Program-made: the position numbers and the translations under genes
Shown here: positions 10,231-22,553 of the stretch, in pieces
How the letters are laid out: every line of letters begins with the position of its first letter
Numbering within the stretch: position 1 is the first letter of the stretch
Notes under the pieces: generated by a model
Told to the model about the DNA's origin: nothing
Seen by the model: only the letters and a program-made list of their open reading frames with translations
Databases searched by the model: none
Origin: Schistocerca nitens
Taxonomy: Eukaryota; Arthropoda; Insecta; Orthoptera; Acrididae
Length of the DNA: 64,000 nt
Reading direction: 5' to 3'
Assembly (NCBI RefSeq): GCF_023898315.1
Contig: NC_064614.1
Span: 504,448,109-504,512,108, forward strand

Positions 10231-12630
10231 TATCTCTGTAGTGCACTGACACCACCTTTTCCACTGTCTTTCGTACACAGAGAATTGTACTGCATTTTCA
10301 AGCCTCTATAAAGGTTATGGGGCTTAGTAACTACATAAATGTTTCCTTAACTTTTGAAAAAACTGTTACCAGAACTTTTTTCGCAGACAACCAGCTTTAC
10401 TAGAAATAGTATGGTATTTGCGGCACTCTTGACGGTCAAACTGATGATCGACGAACTGGATAACAATTGAAACTTAATAAACATGCATTTTCTGAGAGAG
10501 AAGTTTGTTTCTCCAGGGCATCATATCGATATGATCGTTATGCACCAGCTAGTGTGACCTCGGACTTTCCACATTTATAATTATGTAACCTTTAGTAATT
10601 ACTGGGAAGATTTGTACTACGTTACACAGTTTTCGTGTTGTAGAAATGTGAGCCTTTTCTTATCCACTCACTGTTTCCTCATTAGCGTAGGAGTGGGTGG
10701 CCCACTCTAAGTGGAATTTCATAAGCCAGTTGTCACGTAGCAGATGTGTATTTAGCAAGGGAGATATCTCAGTGCATTATGTAATTTGTGTAGGTTCAGG
10801 CTACATTCATCACGGATATAAGCTTAGTATCTCTTTGGTCAATTGCTGCACTTTGGCCTCCGATTACTTATTATTATTTAAATTGAGTGGAATATTTTTA
10901 GTTTACATTAAAATCCACGTGTCTTTTTAGGGCTATTTACTAACTTATGTTAAAGAAATTGAAGAATTAATGACAGTCAGTACAATAATTTCAACCAGAG
11001 AAGCACTCATCACTGACAGGGTTAAAGAAACTTTTAGCAAGAAATGGCAATATTCTTTATTGTCTGACAATTATAGATTTCTTTATACTAGCTCTATATA
11101 CTATTGGATTACCTGTCTAGGTATTCAGATCGCCAGAGGTATGCATGTCAGTGACAGAAATTGAATTTTAATGAGGACTATGAATGTGCTGACCGTGTCC
11201 TGCAGTGTCAGGCCCTACAAATGTTGTCGTTCGAAAACGTAACATATTTCATCAGTTCCTAGAACACTGGAGCAGTTAACTTTACTCAGCAAGATATTTA
11301 CATTTTTTCAGGGTATGGACAAGTCTTTATCACTTGTAAAAATAACGCCGGTATTGAAGGAAACGGTACTGAACTACCCATATAATCACAAATGTTGCCT
11401 GTGAACCATACTACCAATAACTAGGCTGCTAAGCAATGAATTTGATGTACTAAATAAAAGCTTGCGATGTTACGCAAGAGTCTACATTAAAATAAAAGTA
11501 CTGCAGATTTGCACATAATGTGGAACTGAGCCCATTAAGAGCAGCAGTCACGGCTTTTAAACCAGATTAACTAACAAGCAGAGATCTGGACTCAACGTCA
11601 TAACAACGGGCGTGAAAACCTCGTAGAAATGAGGCAACTGAAGATTAATTGTGGGGTGTGCAGTATTCTTAATGAACTCCCATAAACGAGTTGGGCCAGG
11701 TCTCATAACACTAGACCCATGACTGAGAGATACTAAGCTCCAATCACTGTCTCAACATAGTGAGAAAATTTTGTTTTTATTTGTTTCCTTTTATCACTAT
11801 ACACACATGTTGTTATGGAACATTACGACTGTATTCTTTCCTTCTCCTTACCTTACTATTTTAGTGGTCAGTCTCTAACGAACCTGGCTGTCGATGTTAC
11901 GTCGCCCCACCTACTGGACACCTGAAGCGCTTAACGGAGCGATACACTGTGTTATCGGCACAGCAGCCGCGCTATTGGAAGTTGTTAATGCACTTTTTAT
12001 TTTATGGTAAATGGGAGACCCTCATCAATATCCAGTAATGAGAGATACATGACAGATGAATTACGCTACTCCGGCTAATGCTGTCAAGTGAGATTTGTAT
12101 GGGATCGCTGGGTCATTAATGCAGTACTAAAAGCGCGGTTGAACAGCGTAGGGTGCGTTTGCTTACGTGGTCTGCGTAATGTTTGGGAATTAACCTAGCA
12201 GCATTATGGAAGAGTAGCTTTTTTGGCTTAAATAACTAGTACAGTGCTTTTTGATAATTATAGACATAACGTATTACACTGCATTTGTGCTTAGTTATGA
12301 TTATGGAGATGCCGTGCACAATAGACATAGAGATAGGCAGATTTTCACAAGAGAGAAAGAGATAAAAGATGGTATCTGAACAGCTGAGATGTATTGCCAC
12401 ATAAGACCAGTTCATTTCTTAAAGCTACACTTACTGTGACTTCAATGGGGTAGTCTGAAATTTTTTTGTAGGGAGTAGGAAAATTTTTTGCTGAATTTCC
12501 AATTCAAAATATTGTTTTGGCAGTTACTAATCCAATTTCTATGTTCCATGCAAATGAATAGTGACTCTAAAACAGGGTGGCTGGAGGGATCTCTAGATAA
12601 AAACACCGGAATAAAAATTATAGGTATTAC
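10231..12630. other. No recognisable gene
   Basis: About 2.4 kb of AT-rich, anonymous sequence. Short ORFs at 10697 and 10970 (plus) have no motif. No terminal repeats or tRNA-like boxes were found. Confidence 0.4.
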
Positions 12631-12640
12631 GTAATCTTGA

Positions 12641-12838
12641 AATGGTTCAAATGGCTCTGAGCACTATGAGACTTAACTTCTGAGGTCATCAGTCACCTAG
12701 AACTTAGAACTAATTAAACCTAACTAACCTAAGGACATCATACACATCCATGCATGAGGCAGGATTCGAACCTGCGACCGTAGTGGTCCGTCGGTTCCAG
12801 ACTGTAGCGCCTAGAACCGCACGGCCACTTCGGCCGGC
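12641..12838 (-). mobile_element. tRNA-derived SINE, family A, full length
   Basis: Minus-strand head GCCGGCCGAAGTGGCCGTGCGG carries an A-box-like region, and GGTTCGAATCC is a canonical pol III B box. The body and the tail (GAGCCATTTGAACCATT) match the other family A copies in this window. The flanks carry a perfect duplication, GTAATCTTGAAA (12631-12642 and 12839-12850, overlapping the tail slightly). Confidence 0.9.
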
Positions 12839-12850
12839 GTAATCTTGAAA

Positions 12851-13600
12851 ACATTTCTTTTTTCGGTATCACATAAGAAATCGATTATCCTTTTTTTGGG
12901 CAGCCGGCTTTTCATCTTCCTTGATAACGCTTCTTTTTGTCACAGACTGATGTTCCTACCGCCAAATTGCCATCATAATCTGACTGAAGTAAGAGATTCC
13001 CACTTTTAAGAGAAACAGTCATGAAACATAATTAATGTCTGATACATATTATTGCAGTTCCAGCGCTTCCTATCCATCCCTGGATATCTAGCGTCTTAGT
13101 ACCTGTTCCTTTCTTTTCACAAATTTATATCAACTGTCCACAACGTCACCAATTTATAAAATCACAGCATCATATTTAGGTTGTTTCAACTTCTTACCAA
13201 TGGACATATTTTTCTGGACTAGTGCCCTATAACCATAAATGTTGCTCACAGAATAATACTGCCGATACCGTTCCTTAACTTCAACTTACGTCGCAACTTG
13301 TGTACTTTTTCTGTGTAGAGAACTTCAAATCAGACTCTTTGAATAGGTCAGAACATTTTTGAATATTAGTCCGACTAGAAAGCTGACAAGAAAAAAATTG
13401 TGCAATCCGTTTCCTCTTGAATCATTTAAATATTGTTCCTTATGTTCTAATACATCGCTATCCATATTTCTGCAGCAGATACGGAAAACAGATCCGTCAT
13501 TCGTGTTAACACACGTGGGGAGGGAGCCTACATATTACTCAACGTTCGCTAATCTAACAGGTCTTTTCTGTTTCTCTCCTTTATCGTTCTTCCTCATTAC
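12851..13600. other. No recognisable gene
   Basis: AT-rich sequence with no supported feature. Confidence 0.4.
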
Positions 13601-13604
13601 AGAT

Positions 13605-13795
13605 CAAAGTGGTGCAGCGGTAAGACGCTGCACTAGTTTCTGTTGAGTGACGGTTCAGATCACTGTTCAGTAAATGTAAACTTAGATTTATAGCAATTTC
13701 CTTAAATCTCTGAAAGCAAATGAAGGAATGGTCCCTTTGACAAGGACATGGTGGATTTCTTTCTATACCCTTGTCATCTGAACTTGTAATGCGTT
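13605..13795 (+). mobile_element. Degenerate tRNA-derived SINE (family E)
   Basis: AAGTGGTGCAGCGGTAAGACGC gives a D-arm/A-box-like head, and a weak B box follows (GGTTCAGATCAC). The remainder (ATTTCCTTAAATCTCTGAAAG, then GGAATGGTCCCTTTGA) resembles a very common arthropod SINE whose 3' end is also seen at 52749-52793. It is heavily mutated, with no clear duplication. Confidence 0.55.
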
Positions 13796-13799
13796 TCAA

Positions 13800-14424
13800 C
13801 TGACGCCACTGTCAACGAAAAATTACAGCCTAGTCCTTCTGCCTTCTAAGCACAACTAAAAAGATCAGTCGCCCCTAGGAGACGTCACACTCACACCGTG
13901 TGACTGCGCCTCCAGCCTTGATAATGACCTCAGTTCCAAGGGGAAGAGAGTCCATGAGTTACTTGTGTTATGCCATAGCCAGCTGAAGCCACTCATTGGT
14001 GATTAGATGCGGTAAACCTAGCAACCTGTGGGAATGTTGACTGGTACGTTTCATTTGCTCTTACACAATTGTCACAGACATGTGCTATGGAATTAATATC
14101 GTGTGATCTAACAGTCAATTCGAAATGCGATGCGGTGTCTGGGTGTTAGTCAAATCATGAACACGGCTGTTGTCATCTTGGAAGATTGGAGTGTCTATTG
14201 CATGCTATTCATGAACATGAAGAAGGAAATGCAAAAGTTGTCTACCGAAAAGGTTCAAACAAACATCCTTGATCATGTTCACGGTAACCTGAATGAGTGG
14301 AGTCCAAGGCATGATACCAACCTCCGCTCCCCCCCCCCCCCCTCCAAAAAAGAAAAGAAGATTACATTATCATCCGTAGCCTGAAGTGGACTCTTCACAG
14401 GCTGTGGGTTAACGCTTCTGATTC
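13800..14424. other. No recognisable gene; poly-C tract
   Basis: Anonymous apart from a C-run near 14331-14342. Confidence 0.35.
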
Positions 14425-14830
14425 TCGGTAAACCTACATCTTAGCTCTAATTTTACGGATTTTCTCATTCTGCTCATTTCGCGAGATGTATGTGGGAAGA
14501 AGCAATATGTTGTCCGACTCTTCTCGGAACTTACTCTCTCGGAATTTCTACGCTAAACGTCGCCGTGATAAACAAAACTCCTCTTTCTGCGTCTGCCACC
14601 CGAGTTGTTGAGCACCTCCATAACGCTCTCATTCCGACGAAACGATGTCGTGGCTAAATGCATCGCTCGCCGTTGGATCTTCTCTATCTCTTAGAGGTTG
14701 AAACGGGTCCCACACTGATAATATTCGATAATCGGCCGAACAAGAGTTTTGTAGGCCACGAATTTCATGTGTATTCCTTAAGATTCTTCCTATGAATCTC
14801 AACCTGGGATCTGCGTTTCCTGTCATTTCC
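14425..14830 (-). pseudogene. LINE reverse transcriptase C-terminal fragment
   Basis: The minus-strand translation has ADPRLRFIGRILRNTHEI, then ILSVWDPFQPLRDREDPTASD and, in another frame, LLLPTYISRNEQNEKIRKIR. These align with ADARLRFTGRILRKC, SPVWDPYQ and SILLPPTYISRRDHEDKIRE of the LINE at 44381-45963, so this is a 3' fragment of the same or a close family, with frameshifts. Confidence 0.65.
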
Positions 14831-16090
14831 TGTTATTTGCTTTACGTGGAAATTCCACTACAGATCGCTCCATATGATTGTTCTTGGTATTTTACAGTAG
14901 TTATTGTGATTTGTCACCATTATGGTAATTGAGCAGCAGTGGATTTTCTATGTAGTGGATTTCGTATATGCGTGCAATACGTCACATTTATTTCAATGTA
15001 GGGTCAACAGCTGTCCTCTAACCTAAAAAGAAGCCATGTACACGCCACAAGTACTCCGCTACACTAATGGCCGCTACCTGCGTATAGTTCACATCTGACG
15101 TACTCCAGGGGACCCTACAGCTTACCATTCTATAATGGAAGTGAGGAAATTCGCATCCGCTATATTCTGAATATACGAGTTGGACCTTCCACTGTGCTCC
15201 AAACCAGAGGACAATGAAGGACCCTGGGTAAGATGCTACAAATAGTGAGCTGAACTTGTAACCTGGGTGCAATGCTAGCTGCCTTTGCTACATCAGTGAA
15301 CAGCCCAAATCAACCGACGATGGCCACAGAACCAGAGCAGCAGGCGTCATCCGTGTTAACACGAACCACGATTTGCAACTGTGTGTACGCATTGCGTTCG
15401 ATAGCCGTCGGCAGAGCCTCCTCCACACGTCGAAAGAGACCTCTCGGTAATTATATCGAGTGCACACGGGCATTGTCTCCCGACCTGATAGCTATTTCGC
15501 TGAGCAGCTTCGTCACCCGCCCAACGTTGAGTTCCCACTGGCTAGTGTACCCACATCTGCACTCGTGCTGACAGGGCAAAAAAAAATCAGCTACTGTCTC
15601 AATGGGGGAGGCATGCTTGCTGACCCAGCTGTGTTATTAGCACTAGTTGTCACGGTGTACCTCTTGCTAAGGCGTGACGGGAAGGCTGTACGGCTACTTC
15701 TCACTTCCACCCTCCACATTTGCAGACACACGAACCCACCACAGACCGCCATTCATCCTCGAGTGATGACAGACGAGTAAGATGTTGCATATCGGGAGAC
15801 GCAATGACTGGGGGTTTCCAGAGGATCTCAACGCCACCAAAGCTGTTGCAACTTTTTCTACGGGTGCGCCAATGTCGTTGCAGCTTTGAGCAACAGATGG
15901 CAGTCGGTCGACCGCTGCCGAAGCAGCTTCCAGTAATTTCAGGGCAGAAGCATATTCTGCTTGCGTCCGAACACAATAAGCAGAGTCCCTGCCCATTTTC
16001 GCTGAGTAAAAAACTGTGTAACGTATCACAGTGGTCAAAACTAATAAAAACAAACAGACCTCGGTAAGACAAAATTACCAGACTATGCCA
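14831..16090. other. No recognisable gene
   Basis: Several overlapping ORFs of 80-160 codons on both strands at 15270-16180 have no recognisable motifs and look like chance frames. Confidence 0.35.
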
Positions 16091-17348
16091 CCACCAGGTT
16101 TGCTTTAAATACACACTGTAACCTTTGTGAGCATTAGTTACCTTTGACTTTGGACGGAGTGAGTTGATGTTAGTCAAGAATATCTGTAAGGTGAAAAAGG
16201 CGGAATTATCAAAACCTCAGTGACTGAACAAGGTCGTGCAATGGGGCTACGAGAAGCTGGATGTTCCTTCTGCGGTATTGCAGAAAGAATTGGCAGGAAT
16301 GTAGCCACTCTAGGTGATTGCTCGGTCTTGGGCATGCATGGTCGCAAGAAGGCCGGGCTTCGGACATCTATGTGGCACTACCGAGAGAAAAGACTATCGT
16401 GTTCGGCGTCTGGCTCTGGTGCATCTTACTGCATATGCATCAGCAATCTGAGCAGCAACTTGCACCCCAGCGACACAACTAACTGTTACAAATCGGTTAC
16501 TTCAAGGACAGCCACGGATCAGACGCCGTGTAGCGTGCCTTCCACCGACCCCAAACCACCGCCATCTGCGACTTCAGTGGCTTCAAGCGAAAGCTCATTG
16601 GGGGGCAGGATGAGGATCTGTTGTGTTTTCTGATGAAAGCTGGTTTTGACGCGGTGCCAGTGAAGGCCGTGTGTTGGTTATAAGAAGACCAGTTAAAAGC
16701 CTGCAACCAACCTGTCTGCGTGCTAGACGTACTCGACCTGCACCTGGAGCTATGATCTGGAATGAGATTCCGTCTGACAGAGGAGCTCTCTCGTGGTTAT
16801 CCCACGCACGCTGATTCAAATTTTTAAGCCAACCTTGTGATTCGACCTGTTGTGCTGCCATTCATGAAGAGCAATCCAGGGAGGGTTTTCCAACAGGATA
16901 AAGCTCGCCTGCATACAGTTGTTGTAGTGCAACATGCTCAACAGAGTGTCGACATGTCACCTTGACCTGCTAGATCACCAGATCTATCTCCAATCGAACC
17001 ATATGGGACACCGTTGGACAACTCCAGCGTCATCGAAAAACAGCATTAACAATCCTTCCATTAACCAACCAAGAGTAAACAGGCATGACACTCTATCCCA
17101 CAAATTAACATCTGGGCCTGTACAATACACTGCATGCACTTTTGCGTGCTTGAATTCAGAATTCTGGGTGTTACACTGTTTATTAATGTACCAGCATTTC
17201 ACATCTGCAATGGCATATTGCGCGCTTACATTACTCTTTGATCTTGCAGTGTTAATCACTTTAATGTGTTACTTACACAAATGTATTCCCGGAATTTCAT
17301 TATTCTACATTAATTAGTTTCTTGTCTAGCGATTATTCTTCATCAGTG
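16090..17348 (+). mobile_element. Degenerate Tc1-like transposon
   Basis: The plus strand retains the transposase order with many frameshifts: an N-terminal HTH (TEQGRAMGLREAGCSFCGIAERI), SDES/W-type first catalytic region near 16627-16650, GAMIWNEIP near 16750, a FQQDN-like block near 16888, and RSISNRT from SPDLSPIE near 16980. The 3' end CATCAGTG followed by TA resembles a Tc1-type terminus. The left end is uncertain. The predicted protein is related to the intact Tc1-like transposase at 26408-27430. No function is expected. Confidence 0.7.
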
Positions 17349-17467
17349 TAAAAACGGGGAAAATAAAAAATAAAACTAGTACTAAACTCTACTCTGCCAA
17401 GTTCTATTGTACTAGTGTCACAAAATTCGGAAGCTCTTAAAACAAAAATAAATTACAGTTCTAAAAA

Positions 17468-17789
17468 AAGCACTCCGTCATCAGGCCACAAGTGGCCCAT
17501 CGGGACCATCCGACTGCCGTGTCATCCTCAGCTGAGGATGCGGATAGGAGGGGCGTGTGGTCAGCACACCGCTCTCCCGGTCCTTACAATGGTTTTCTTT
17601 GACCGGAGCCGCTACTATTCGGTCGAGTAGCTCCTCAGTTGGCATCACGAGGCTGAGTGCACCCCGAAAAATGACAACAGCTCATGGCGGCCCGGATGGT
17701 CACCCATCCAAGTGCCGGCCACGCCAGACAGCGCTTAACTTTGTCGATCTGACGGGAACCGGTGTATCCACTGCGGCAAGGCTGTTGCC
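17468..17789 (-). mobile_element. 5S rRNA-derived SINE (SINE3 type)
   Basis: The 5' part on the minus strand (about 17790 to 17690) is 5S-like: GTCAGATCGACAAAGTTAAGCGC, then GCGTGGCCGGCACTTGGATGG, then GTGACC. These correspond to the A box and C box of 5S rRNA genes, the internal pol III promoter. The rest is a family-specific body. It is flanked by near-identical ACARTTCTAAAAA (17455-17467 and 17790-17802, one mismatch), a target duplication. It is not a functional 5S gene, because the first ~25 nt and the 3' third differ. Confidence 0.82.
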
Positions 17790-17802
17790 ACAATTCTAAA
17801 AA

Positions 17803-19047
17803 GAAATGTATAAAAAATTACTTTTCACTGCAGTTATTGTCAGGGTTGAAATTGACTGTTATTGTCATGGAGTTTCACTCGTCTCCAGCCCCTGCAATCT
17901 ACATCTTTTTACTTCAATTGTTCTTACATTGCGTTACATGTCTGCGTGTTTTATACCATTCCTTCTAGACATCTTACACAATCATTATTGATATACAAAA
18001 AACTCGGCAACATCATTCACGTTAGGTTCATCGACACATCCAAACGTGATACCATACTGCTATGTCGTGACGTCTAGCCATCTTACAGCACTGGCACGAT
18101 ACAACCGACTAAAGCATACACACCAATTCACAGCCCTGAGGTACATCAGTGCTAAATGATCATATGACCGACAGGTACCAGATCCACACCACTTACAGCG
18201 CTCGGAAGAGAAATGTTCTCTTACAAAGGATTGATTAATACGTTGTCTGGCGAACTTGTCTCCAATCGCTCTCTCGGAAGCTAGTGCGCTACGCGATGTC
18301 ACTAGTCACTATTCGAACTTAGTATTTCCATCAGTTGTTGTCGTCTTGCACCCGAAGAGCGGTGACGAACAGTACACATGACAGCCTCGCGGCTAAATGT
18401 GTTCCGTAGTCAGTATTAAATTCCTACCGATAAATGCAATATGCCATTCATATTTTTGGTTAAAATTTCCGATAAGTGGAAGGAAGGAGAACTGGGTGTA
18501 ACGTCGCGGAGAACGCCTACCGGAGAGTCGGCCAGTGGACAGAGCAGCCTAAATCGCGCTGAATGTCATGAATATCTGTGGAGACGAGGCAGCGCTGCGA
18601 GGAGACGTGGGCGAGGCACATAAATCAGGGAACGCCAGGCGGAGCGGCCGGCTTTTAGGTCCAACAGACGCTCAGAGGAGAGGAGAGGAGAGCAGAAGCT
18701 GTTATCGTGGCCCGGCCCCTCTGCCTGCTGAGTTATCGCTTTTTTTGTATTGTACAGCCGCAGAAGGCGGTGGCGAAAATACCAACTCCACACCAATGGA
18801 CGGCTCGAAAGGAAAGAACGAGCAAATAAGGTGGTTGGTATCATAGGAGCTCGCGAATGGGTGTTCGTGAGATTTTTTTGGCCGATGGTAGAACTAAATA
18901 AGGCGCTGGCTTGTCTCTTTGCTTGATTTATCAACTGATTCCAGTGCTGTGTGAAGCATCCACTGCCATTTGTTTACATCATCATTCTGATGGAAGTAAT
19001 ATTTTGTTTCACTGTTTAATATCAACTGTATGAATAGTAATACTATA
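17803..19047. other. No recognisable gene; moderately GC-rich patch
   Basis: 18480-18760 is more GC- and CpG-rich than its surroundings and contains a short GGAGA run (18675-18692). No ORF with a recognisable domain was found; it might be a 3' piece of an unrecognised element. Confidence 0.35.
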
Positions 19048-20261
19048 CTGACAGAGAAAAAAGTGAAGCACTTAGAAAAACATGGTCCGATATCAATGTA
19101 ATTTCATACACGTACACTCCATCGGTGGATATGTAAATGATCAGAGACAGGTAGAATGACGACCAGAGTTCATTAGTGCTGTTCATGTTTAATGTTGTAA
19201 CCAGGCCAGGAATGGCACATATGGGGTGTGATCACTGTGAAGGACACGAAGATGCTGCTTACTCATGTGAGACAGCGTTATCAGCATCTGACAGAGTCTG
19301 AACAGGGCCTCGTTGTTGCTTTCCATTTAGCCAGCTAGTCGAATCGTGCAGCATGCAGATTTGTGAAGCATTCGGATATGACAGGATCTAGATGGTGAAT
19401 TGCATTGGAACGTGAGGGCAGGCATCCAGGTCGTCACGTATCCGATCGACCACGTCCGAGTATCAAAATGGGGGGTCGCCATATTGTGCACAGCGCACAT
19501 CGTAGCGCCTTCACATCTGCGCGTGCCATCCGATAACCAGTAATGGACTCCCTGCAACACTCTTGTCATCCCACAGCATTGGACAGAACAGACGGTTATG
19601 TTGGAAGTGGTGCCGTGACAGTGCGGCACCATTCTATAGCATTCTGTGCTTCACTGTGTTCAGTGATAAATTGCTGTTCTGCCGTACTGCCTGAGATGAC
19701 CATCGTCGCTGATTATGGAGGCGACCTGGAAAGAGACCCCATTCTTCAAATGGTTCAAAGAGGCATAACAGCATAACTCCTGGCATCAACGTGTGACTAA
19801 TTCACGGCTGGTAGGGACAGAGGAAGTCTGACGACACAAAGGTGAGCCACGAACATCGTGCTTCCCATGTGTTACCTCTGATGCGACATTACCGTTATGC
19901 AATTCTTCAGTAGAACAGTGCTCATCCACACATCGCATATGTCTCTACGAGCTGCCTGCGTGATGTTGAGGTACTCCCGTGTTCAAGATCACCAGATCTG
20001 TCCTCGACAAAACATGTGTGCGACAAACTCGGACGTCAATTCCGTCTCAGTGTCAGTATCCAGTAAATGGCCAGCTTACTTAAGAAAAGAATGCAACGGC
20101 TTTATTAGACCCTTCCAATCGAATTTGTGTATGCATCCAAGACATGAGACGTGATAAGTAGGTGCATACTACAAATTTGACTCGATTTTGTAATCAACAT
20201 ATGAAGTTTCATTTCGTTCCCTCCTCTCCTTCTGGATGCCTCATTTTCTTGTAAGGCTGTG
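19048..20261 (+). mobile_element. Degenerate Tc1-like transposon
   Basis: Transposase traces run in order on the plus strand: TESEQGLVVAFHLA (HTH region, ~19285), a WCRDSAAPFYSI-like remnant of the second HTH/catalytic start (~19610), VFSDKLLF from FSDESRF (~19660), DDHR..LWRRPGKRPH (~19700), and a block near 19900 corresponding to FQQDNARPH. TIR-like ends CTGACAGAGAAAAAAGTGAAGC and the inverse of TGCCTCATTTTCTTGTAAGG are flanked by TA. Stops and frameshifts are throughout. Confidence 0.65.
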
Positions 20262-20511
20262 TATATTAAAACGTTTGTATACATAAACTTACAATCTAAA
20301 CTGTCAAGTAAACAATCATGGAAGAAGTTGCTAAATGAAACTTATATGTAAACATTTCTATTTGTGTGAATCGTTTAATTGGGCTTGTGGCAAACATACT
20401 GTAGACTGAACAGAATAAACAGCTGAAAGTTTAAGCCTTGAAAACGAGTAATAATTTATTATAATTTCTTTTAGATAGATTATTCCTTGCAACGTTAAAC
20501 TGTCTATAATA

Positions 20512-21755
20512 CAGGGTGACACAGAAAAACTGGAACATTTCCTAAGTCCAATAAAACCAGAAGTGGTGGAGGAAAGAAATTGTATTCATAGTGATCGATA
20601 CCTTACAACTTTGCCATTTACGAAACATTGATGGCATTTATCATTTTTTTTTAATTACGTCTCTTAGACGGCGTCCTGTCGTACGAATACATTCATGAAA
20701 TCTGCAGTTGAGGTTCCTCATTGACCGCTGCAACGTATCAGCTGGAATAATCTGAATTGCAGCCCGAATTCTCTATTTCAACTCATTCAGGGTTCTTGGT
20801 CGAGTCGTGTTGACTTTGTTCTTGAGGTAGCCCCACAAGAAAAAAATCAGAAACGGATAAATCTGGCGATCCAGGCGGCCAGGGAATGTTACAGAATCGT
20901 GAGATCGCACGGTTGCCAAACAATTCTCGCACGTATGCCATTGATTGCCGTGCAGTGTGTGATATCCCTCCGTCGTGTTGAAACCAGGCTTCTTGAACGT
21001 TTCGAAAGTTGTTCAGTGGAGTTGTAACGAAAGTTCGTAACATCTCCACCTAACGATCTCCATTGACAGCTATCGTGTTTCCCTATCCATTTGCGAAAAA
21101 CTACGGTCCGATAATCCCATGTGGGGAAACACCACACCATATTGTCGCTTTACTAGCGTGTAAATGGCGCTCATGAACGTCATTAGGATATGTATTTGCT
21201 CAGTAACAGTAGTTCTGTTTTTTCACATAACCTGTGACATGAAAATGTGCCTCATCTGACATCAACAATTTGTTTAGAAATTCATCGTCATTGTTTATTT
21301 TTGTTATCGTCCGTTGACAGAATCCTAATAGTAACCGGTAATCGTCCTTCAATTGTTGCACCATCAGTAGTTGGAGGAAATTTTAAATCCAGATTAAACA
21401 TTCTGCGAACGCTCTCCCAGAACATTCCAACCACTGCTGCTTGCTGACGAATTGAACGTCGTGGGCTCCGTAAGACAGACTCGCGTACAACATCAGTGTT
21501 CGCTGGAGGACCCACACTTCTTGGTTGTCCTTTTGGTTTCTTCTTGAGTCTCTTAAGCTCCCTCTGCGCGGCTGCCAAACAATCATTGTTTTTATAAAAC
21601 ATTTTATGGCTAACTCACGCTGTTGTCCGTTCCACTGATCCATGATTACTGAAATGGGCGACTGTTTTACTCGCTGTCACGAACCCACAGTGCTGCGACC
21701 TGCCCATGGCTGCCACTACTCATTTCAAACATTCCCGTTCTTCTGTGTCAACCTG
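20512..21755 (-). mobile_element. Degenerate DD41D mariner-like transposon
   Basis: A 1244-bp element with TA on both sides (20510-20511, 21756-21757) and ~33-bp imperfect TIRs (CAGGGTGACACAGAAAAACTGG against CAGGTTGACACAGAAGAACGGG). It contains a broken transposase. Internal sequence is nearly complete in length, so it was inactivated by point mutations and frameshifts rather than deletion. Confidence 0.82.
20783..21640 (-). pseudogene. Transposase of the DD41D mariner-like element
   Basis: N-terminal part 21602-21288: KNNDCLAAAQRELKR, KKPKGQPRSV, DVVRESVLRSPRRSIRQQAA, VRRMFNLDLKF (HTH region). The middle is frameshifted near 21140-20890. C-terminal part 21049-20783: WFQHDGGISHTARQS with the second aspartate, and SPDLSVSDFFLVG with the third. 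I count 41 residues between them, the DD41D signature described for rosa/visitor-type mariners. Two or more frameshifts and a lost first-aspartate context make it non-functional. Confidence 0.75.
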
Positions 21756-21897
21756 TAGATCAGTAATTCCATAAAACAATAATTAAAAAAATGTAGACGC
21801 AACTACCATCGTGATAATATCCCCACTGATATGGCTACAAAATCACAGAAAAGATTCTACCATTCGTAAATTACAAGATCTGTATTAGGCATCTCTC

Positions 21898-21945
<48 letters not shown>

Positions 21946-21960
21946 TCTATTGCTTTGTCC
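21756..21960. repeat. (AAT)n microsatellite and spacer
   Basis: An AAT/ATT trinucleotide run at 21897-21943 turns into its inverse halfway, giving a small palindrome. The flanking bases are anonymous. Confidence 0.8.
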
Positions 21961-21972
21961 ACATGCTCAAAG

Positions 21973-22136
21973 GCGCTACAGTCTGGAACCGAGCGACCGC
22001 TACGGTCGCAGGTTCGAATCCTGCCTCGGGCATGGATGTGTGTGATGTCCTTAGGTTAGTTAGGCTTAATTAGTTCTAAGTTCTAGGCGACTAATGACCT
22101 CAGAAGTTAAGTCGCATAGTGCTCAGAGCCATTTGA
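21973..22136 (+). mobile_element. tRNA-derived SINE, family A, 5' truncated
   Basis: Begins inside the tRNA-like head (GCGCTACAGTCTGGAACC), keeps the B box GGTTCGAATCC and the tail CAGAGCCATTTGA. It is flanked by a perfect 12-bp duplication, ACATGCTCAAAG (21961-21972 and 22137-22148). The first part of the head, including the A box, is missing, as expected of incomplete reverse transcription. Confidence 0.9.
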
Positions 22137-22170
22137 ACATGCTCAAAGAAAAGTGTAAGCTGTAAGAAAT

Positions 22171-22373
22171 GGCCGGCCGAAGTGGCCGTGCGGTTAAAGG
22201 CGCTGCAGTCTGGAACCGCAAGACCGCTACGGTCGCAGGTTCGAATCCTGCCTCGGGCATGAATGTTTGTGATGTCCGTAGGTTAGTTAGGTTTAACTAG
22301 TTCTAAGTTCTAGGGGACTAATGACCACAGAAGTTGAGTCCCATAGTGCTCAGAGCCATTTGAACCATTTTTT
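22171..22373 (+). mobile_element. tRNA-derived SINE, family A, full length
   Basis: Begins GGCCGGCCGAAGTGGCCGTG, B box GGTTCGAATCC, tail GAGCCATTTGAACCATTTTT. It is flanked by TGTAAGAAAT (22161-22170 and 22374-22383). It lies 35 bp from another family A copy in the same orientation. Confidence 0.92.
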
Positions 22374-22553
22374 TGTAAGAAATATGTACTTTTAACTGTC
22401 ACAATAGGCCTCAACTGAGATTCACAAGCGATTTCTGCAAATAATTTTTACTCCACATGGTCACAACATGTGGAACGTACTTTGACGATACTGAACATCA
22501 TTGCTACTGCAGAAGGTTGTAAAATGAAAAAAATTGCTTGAAAACGTTAAATA

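Noticed and set aside
15270-16180. ORFs of 100-158 codons on both strands as host exons
   Set aside because: They overlap each other on opposite strands and show no domain or codon-bias signal I can see.
17690-17789. True 5S rRNA gene
   Set aside because: Only the promoter-containing part is 5S-like; it continues into a SINE body and has a target duplication.
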